Shown here in pieces: positions 59,601 through 64,000 of a stretch of DNA of 64,000 bases. This DNA comes from Helicoverpa zea. Lineage: Eukaryota; Arthropoda; Insecta; Lepidoptera; Noctuidae. The notes under the pieces are model-generated. The model was given only the letters and a program-made list of their open reading frames with translations, ran no database searches and was not told the DNA's origin. The first letter of the stretch is position 1; each line of letters begins with the position of its first letter. The DNA is taken from assembly GCF_022581195.2 (NCBI RefSeq), contig NC_061466.1, forward strand, positions 2,418,001 through 2,482,000, given 5' to 3'. The position numbers and the translations under genes were made by a program.

Positions 59601-61008
59601 ATGCTTAAATACTGATCATCTACAACTAGCACCTCTGTCTCTGCCTGAACCGGACCTATTTGTACATTGGCTATTAATCTACCAATTGGCTTCACTGAGG
59701 AGTTACCAAACCCCTGTAAAACTGGTAAATTATCGGTCGTCCAACAATCATTTATCAATTTAGCATCAGAATACCGTATAAGAGTACATTTACTCCCTAA
59801 ATCTACGTATCCGTGCAGCACAGTATCACCTACCTTGACTTCTTTATAGTATTTAGCATTATTGCTTAGACTATTGGTTATACACATAACACTCTTAGTT
59901 TGTTCCGTCGAACTAATATTTTTATTTGCTTCATCATTAATATTACCATTTTTCTTTCGACAATCCTTACTATCATGACCTAATTTAAAACAAATGTTGC
60001 ATTTCCTAATTGGTTTGTTACATTTTAAACTTATATGTCCTAATTCATTGCAATTGAAACATCTAATTTGATCTGTACTGTTAAACACTCTAGTTTGTTC
60101 ATGTGTTATCTTATTAAGCTGTCTTGAATGTGTAGCAGTTCGGTTACGATTGTGGTTGGGTGGTGTGTTATTTTCGTGCTGTGATACCGTGCGCAAATAG
60201 TTGAGGACCTGTTCTGGTTCACTAAACATACAAGCTCCCGCTCCCATTCGTACAAATTTATCATCGATACCATGTATAAGGCAACCGACAGCCTTTTTAC
60301 CAGCTATCTCACATTTATTTATAAGAGCAATTTTGTCATAGTAGTAATGTTCTAAAGACTGCCCAAACCTACACCTAAACTTTAACATGTTTGTTAGAAG
60401 GTCACCGTAGTTTTCATTTGATGGAAAAGCTAATTTCAATTTTTTAATCCATTCATCCCAGCTATATAAGACTGAGGGCAAACCTTGATACCATTTTTTG
60501 GCTAAACCGGTTAATTTGGGTAGAGCATAGTGGCAAATTTGACGGTCATTCCACGAGTAAATTTGCGCACACTCATTAACCTTGTTTATCCAGTTCTCGA
60601 TTGTCTGACTATTGTCACTAGGGTCAAATTCTGGAACAACACTAAACGAGACTGGAAAGTTGTTTTGTGCCCAGAAATTTGGAGGTACTGGTGCAGAATT
60701 TCTACTTGGAGTATTGATACAGTTTTGATCGCGGTTGTTGTCCAATAAACCAGTTTCAGGTTGATAACTTACGGCGGCAGGGGTATTTGACCTATTTATT
60801 AGATTCTGAGACATTAACGGGGGAGTTTGGGTTAATTCCCGATTAACGTTTTTGCTAGGGGACCTATGCTCACGACGTTCAGAGTGCGCGTGTTTTCTAC
60901 CGTGAGTTTTACGGTTACGAGAATGCTTATCGTCACGCCTACGTCTCCGTCTCCGCTTGCGACGTGACCTACGTTCATTGTCGTCAGTATCACTAAACGT
61001 AGAATCTG
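56660..61008 (-). pseudogene. Gypsy gag-pol polyprotein, main open part
   Basis: About 1450 codons without a stop. Order: Arg/Ser-rich gag start, gag core, two zinc knuckles (CFNCNELGHISLKC and CNICFKLGHDSKDC), a protease-like site where the expected D-T/S-G reads VDLGSKCTLI, RT with LCIDYRSLNRKT, FSSLDLTSGYYQ and LAYMDDLLVM (YMDD), RNase H starting LEIHTDASKLGIGS, integrase zinc-binding H-H-C-C (GHFGFEKTYN, CNSCLSC) and the core with HTDHCGPF, IISDRGTSF and GQVERYNRT (D, D, E). The C-terminus is lost at the inverted duplication. Codons to the right of 61008 in this frame belong to the Harbinger end, not to gag. Confidence 0.88.
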
Positions 61009-61779
61009 GGGGTCTACTCTTATTCAACGAAACGAAACTTCGATATCGAACGAAATTCAAACGAAGTTTCGTTAGTGACCCTACTCTATTTCATTTTCGG
61101 ATGCGCATACGAAGTTCGGAATCATAGACAATTATCGTGAACGAATGGAATCTATAATATTGTGTGGGGCTTTTATGATGTCGACTAAACTAAGTTACGG
61201 TTTTTACTTTAACTTGAAATTATTAAAATTTTCAGCTTTACTTATTCATGTAACATTATAAATGTGATTCATTACATATTTCTTCTAAGATTCATGCAAA
61301 CAATCTAAACTTTCAGGCAAAAAATATATTTTCAACTACTTTCGACTCGACACTATAAAAAGCCCTTTGACAGTCATGGCTAACCAACTAATTTGAAGAG
61401 TACTATTCCATGCCAAAAATGGGTAATCACGTATGACAACCAAAAATAGCTGCATAATACAATCTAATCATAACATGTCGACTTAAGATTTTTTGTTTGA
61501 ATACTTTGATAAGTTTTCTGAAGTGTGTTTCTCAAGTGTCGTATTTAATAAATCATGTTTCCAAGTGCTTTTATACCAAGGTACGAGTTCCCTAAGGAAG
61601 TATTATGTCGTACTTTACTACAGTCCGACTTCTACGTACGTCTGCTGTATTTTGGTTCGCAACAAGTTTTGGATTTAAAAACTTCGTGAGTAGATATCAT
61701 ATTATACCAATGCAACATTTGGTTTCGCTCTAACACCATTGCCTTTTCTAATACTAATCATTTATAGTTTCAGTTTAAA

Positions 61780-62412
61780 ATGGCTCCATATACGGGGTTC
61801 GGCAACTCCTCAACAAATCGAAACCGTTCTCAATTTCCTGGACGAACATAGAGATTTAGCTCGCGGGAGGTTGAATAGTTGATCCCAGCCACAACGATAA
61901 CCTGAGAGTCCACCTGTAATAGCTGCCTATGTACCACCACCATTGACACAAGAATGCCTGACTTTCACACCTTGTAAGTATTTTACTATTGTAAATAAAT
62001 TGTACACAATATAGATAACATTTTTTTGAGTGTATTTATAAGAAATACTCTTCATAAAGAATACAGATTAACTTTATACTATTGAATAATGATTGTATCT
62101 TTTTTATTTTATTTGCATATGGTATTAAATGGGTCAAGTGTTAAGTTGAGAACTTTTTGTTGTTACTTAACCCTTTCAAGTGTCTTAGCCATATTTTGTT
62201 TACACTGTTGTTCAGAGCTATTGACTTGAATTGGAATGTTGTTTTGCAGCCTCTCAACACTGTACAAGGAGACGATCTGCCAGCACACGTGTAAGAAGCA
62301 GATTGTATCAATAAGAAGAGGAGCGTGCACAGAGATAGAGACGGTGAAAACCGCAGAGCTTGCAGGCATAAGACGTGAATTGGCAGGCATCAGTCCTAAC
62401 CCTACATAACAC
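61780..62412 (+). pseudogene. Harbinger Myb/SANT-like DNA-binding protein gene, degenerate
   Basis: ATG at 61780, then, shifted by one base, ATPQQIETVLNFLDEHRDLA and RGRLNS (61802-61879), an N-terminal Myb/SANT-like helix pair of Harbinger accessory proteins. It continues with PPVIAAYVPPPLTQECLTFT before a donor GTAAGT (61974), and after TTTTGCAG (62249) RRRSASTRVRSRLYQ and, in another frame, EIETVKTAELAGIRRELAGI. Stops and shifts make it a pseudogene. Known role of the family: it helps the transposase enter the nucleus and bind the ends. Confidence 0.65.
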
Positions 62413-62639
62413 AATAAAGGAATATCTGGATAGCAATTAAGATTTTGTTAGTGTATTGTTAGTTATTTGTGTTTAGTATTTCTTTGTTATTAATTTGTTA
62501 TGTCAGGGTTAAAGTAAATAAAACTTTAAGCATATATTTTATTCTTTTATTAAACTCTCTTTTATTAAAAGTAATAATATCATGTCAAATTCTTAAAATC
62601 GATAATTAATATAGTTCTAGTTGAACATGTTATGATGTG

Positions 62640-63420
62640 CTCGAGTAGAACTTTGTCCTACCTATTCCTTCCAAAATGTGCACTAACAAAGCTCTGCAAA
62701 GTTGTATCTGCCTTCAAGAGCTTTATCTATAGGTGTCATCATATGCTCCCTTAGAGCATACCCAGAGTCACCTAAAATAAATATGAAAATATGTGAATAA
62801 CACTACTACTTAATTAATGATAATGATATAAATGGGAAAGTTTGGGGTACCGCTTTTATCCCAACTTGAATAAATATATTTAAAATGCAATAAAGTCAAA
62901 CGTACCTAATAGATAAACTGTTTAATTCTGGAGACCTTCCAAGTGGCTTCTAACATCACACTCTCTCCGAATATAAGCATCATGTGTTGCTCCACCAAAT
63001 GACACATTCACATTTGTTATGGGTATAGCAATCACTGTCACATATCTGCAAAATAATAAAGGATTGATCAGCATCATAATAAACAACAGTCAATGCCTCA
63101 ATTAAATCATTGATGTTTAGTTCTTATAGGTACTTACAACTTGGGTGTTAAGAGAATGAAAATATTTTCGATTAAAATATTGTTCCTCATGCTCCAGAAG
63201 GTCTAACAATTACAATATGTGTTGTTTGGAGATAATAAAGGCACGAATTCCTGGCTCAACTCTTCGAAAAATTGCCGACTGAGTCGTGTGATTTCCTACA
63301 AACACTACGTCGGGAATTTTGCTAATATTTAATTGATTGCGCAAGCACTGCCGGTTCCTTCTTCTGTCTACACGATCTTCACGTAAATCTGCTTTGATTT
63401 AAAGCATTATTGTAGCCTTT
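62640..63420 (-). pseudogene. Harbinger (HARBI1-type) transposase, degenerate
   Basis: In minus-strand order: FEELSQEFVPLLSPNN (about 63270-63220, N-terminal helix region), TVIAIPITNVNVSFGGATHD and AYIRRECDVRSHLEGL (about 63045-62935, with the THD catalytic motif), and GDSGYALREHMMTPIDKALE plus GRYNFAE (about 62775-62690). The blocks are in family order but separated by introns or deletions, and the frames are not continuous. Confidence 0.7.
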
Positions 63421-63696
63421 GCCAATAATTTTCATACAAAATTCACAAAACGAAAACTAATACGAAAATCAAACGACAACTCTTTTGGTTTCGTTGAATT
63501 TGAGGTTAAAATTCCGAAGTTTCGTCTGTCAAAATCAAATATTCGTTCGTAGCATTTCGAATTAGAGTAGGTTTATAGACAATAAACGTCAAACAATCTT
63601 CGTTCGTACGAAATTTCGGAACGAAATGGAACCGTGGTAAGAAGTTCGCGAAATTTCGTACGAAACTTCGTTTTTCGTTGAATTAGAGTAGACCCC

Positions 63697-63757
63697 CTGA
63701 ATTCGAGTAACTACTACCTTCGACTGAATCGCGCCTCTTTCGGCCAGGTCTTCCCAT
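63697..63757 (-). pseudogene. Gypsy gag N-terminal piece beyond the Harbinger
   Basis: From an ATG at 63757-63755 (MGRPGRKRRD...) the frame runs to the Harbinger insertion point. It is in register with the gag frame on the other side if the transposon and one copy of CTG are ignored. This makes it the likely true gag start. Confidence 0.65.
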
Positions 63758-64000
63758 TGTACTCACTAGTAATGCAATGTGTAAATGATTCAAAGCACAA
63801 CAAAATATATAACCAAACAAGTAAAGGATCACAACAATTTAAACATGCACATCAATTTGTAACAAATAAAAAGACCAACAATCACCAGACAATAAACGTA
63901 GCAATTTACATAAAAAATAAATAAACTTCTATCTATATTGTTCAAATTACTATAAAACGTAAGCAGAATAATGATTTAAATGTCTTAATTTTCAAAACAC
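63758..64000. other. Probable Gypsy 5' UTR, no LTR recognised
   Basis: AT-rich sequence to the window end. I found neither a primer-binding site nor similarity to 55742-56199. Confidence 0.4.

Larger units (their letters stand above)
61009..63696. mobile_element. Harbinger-type transposon inserted in Gypsy gag, two degenerate genes
   Basis: Ends GGGGTCTACTCTTATTCAAC (61009) and the inverted GTTGAATTAGAGTAGACCCC (to 63696), flanked by the 3-bp duplication CTG (61006-61008 and 63697-63699). Subterminal GAAACGAAGTTTCGTT-type words recur at both ends. Inside, a Myb/SANT-like gene lies on the plus strand and a HARBI1 transposase on the minus strand, converging, as in Harbinger elements. Both have frame breaks. 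Confidence 0.85.
56200..63757 (-). mobile_element. Ty3/Gypsy LTR retrotransposon internal region, broken
   Basis: Minus-strand gag-pol in one long frame, with a probable gag ATG at 63757-63755, a Harbinger insertion at 61009-63696, the main frame at 56660-61008, a 61-bp inverted duplication at 56433-56665, and the integrase C-terminus at 56200-56469. No env-like ORF follows. LTRs were not found. The single-frame gag-pol and CCHC knuckles resemble mag-type elements, but the lineage is not determined. Confidence 0.85.

Noticed and set aside
61009..61060. N-terminus of the Gypsy gag-pol frame as read without interruption
   Set aside because: These codons are the terminal repeat of the Harbinger insertion and start at TTG, not ATG. 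The likely gag start is at 63757.

Overview
The window looks like a stretch of a lepidopteran nuclear genome. It is AT-rich and intron-rich. It carries Helitrons that start TCTATAC and end CTAG between A and T, R1-clade and R4/Dong-type non-LTR retrotransposons, CR1/Jockey-group LINEs, hAT and Harbinger elements, and a Gypsy element. Two host genes are supported. On the minus strand, 17811-17870 is the first coding exon of a fem-1 (FEM1A/C-like) ankyrin-repeat gene. Its first intron would run left through 1-17810 and out of the window, and that region is otherwise non-coding apart from a truncated LINE at about 13084-15830. On the plus strand, 20395-46582 is the complete coding region of groucho (TLE-family co-repressor), in 18 coding exons that I could join with consistent phases into about 710 residues: Q domain, GP, CcN, SP and a C-terminal WD40 propeller. 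The two genes are divergent, with start codons about 2.5 kb apart.

The groucho introns hold most of the inserted DNA. Intron 3 holds a 119-bp tandem repeat with YY1/Pho-like motifs, a LINE tail, and a perfect 143-bp inverted repeat ending 37 bp before exon 4. The introns after exons 7 and 8 hold a LINE tail and a small Helitron. Intron 12 (8.8 kb) holds a three-ORF CR1/Jockey-group LINE, a Harbinger-like MITE with TAA target duplication, and a degenerate HARBI1-type element that itself contains an internally deleted DDE transposon. Intron 13 is nearly filled by a Helitron (38996-42623) containing a minisatellite, an unidentified 706-bp insertion and an R1-clade LINE fragment. Exon 16, a WD40 blade, runs into a 12-copy, 136-bp tandem array (43895-45526). 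Each unit copies the last 118 nt of the exon plus its 5' splice site.

Downstream of groucho (about 47.9-64 kb) the window is intergenic and full of transposons. A three-level nest sits at 50120-54227: an R1-clade LINE inside one hAT element, with a second hAT inside the LINE, and all three target-site duplications still readable. It is followed by an R4/Dong-like fragment between TAA microsatellites, a 48-bp minisatellite, and a minus-strand Gypsy gag-pol (56200-63757). The Gypsy is interrupted by a two-gene Harbinger element in gag and by a 61-bp inverted duplication in integrase.

All family assignments come from reading motifs and splice sites by eye. No database search or alignment program was run.
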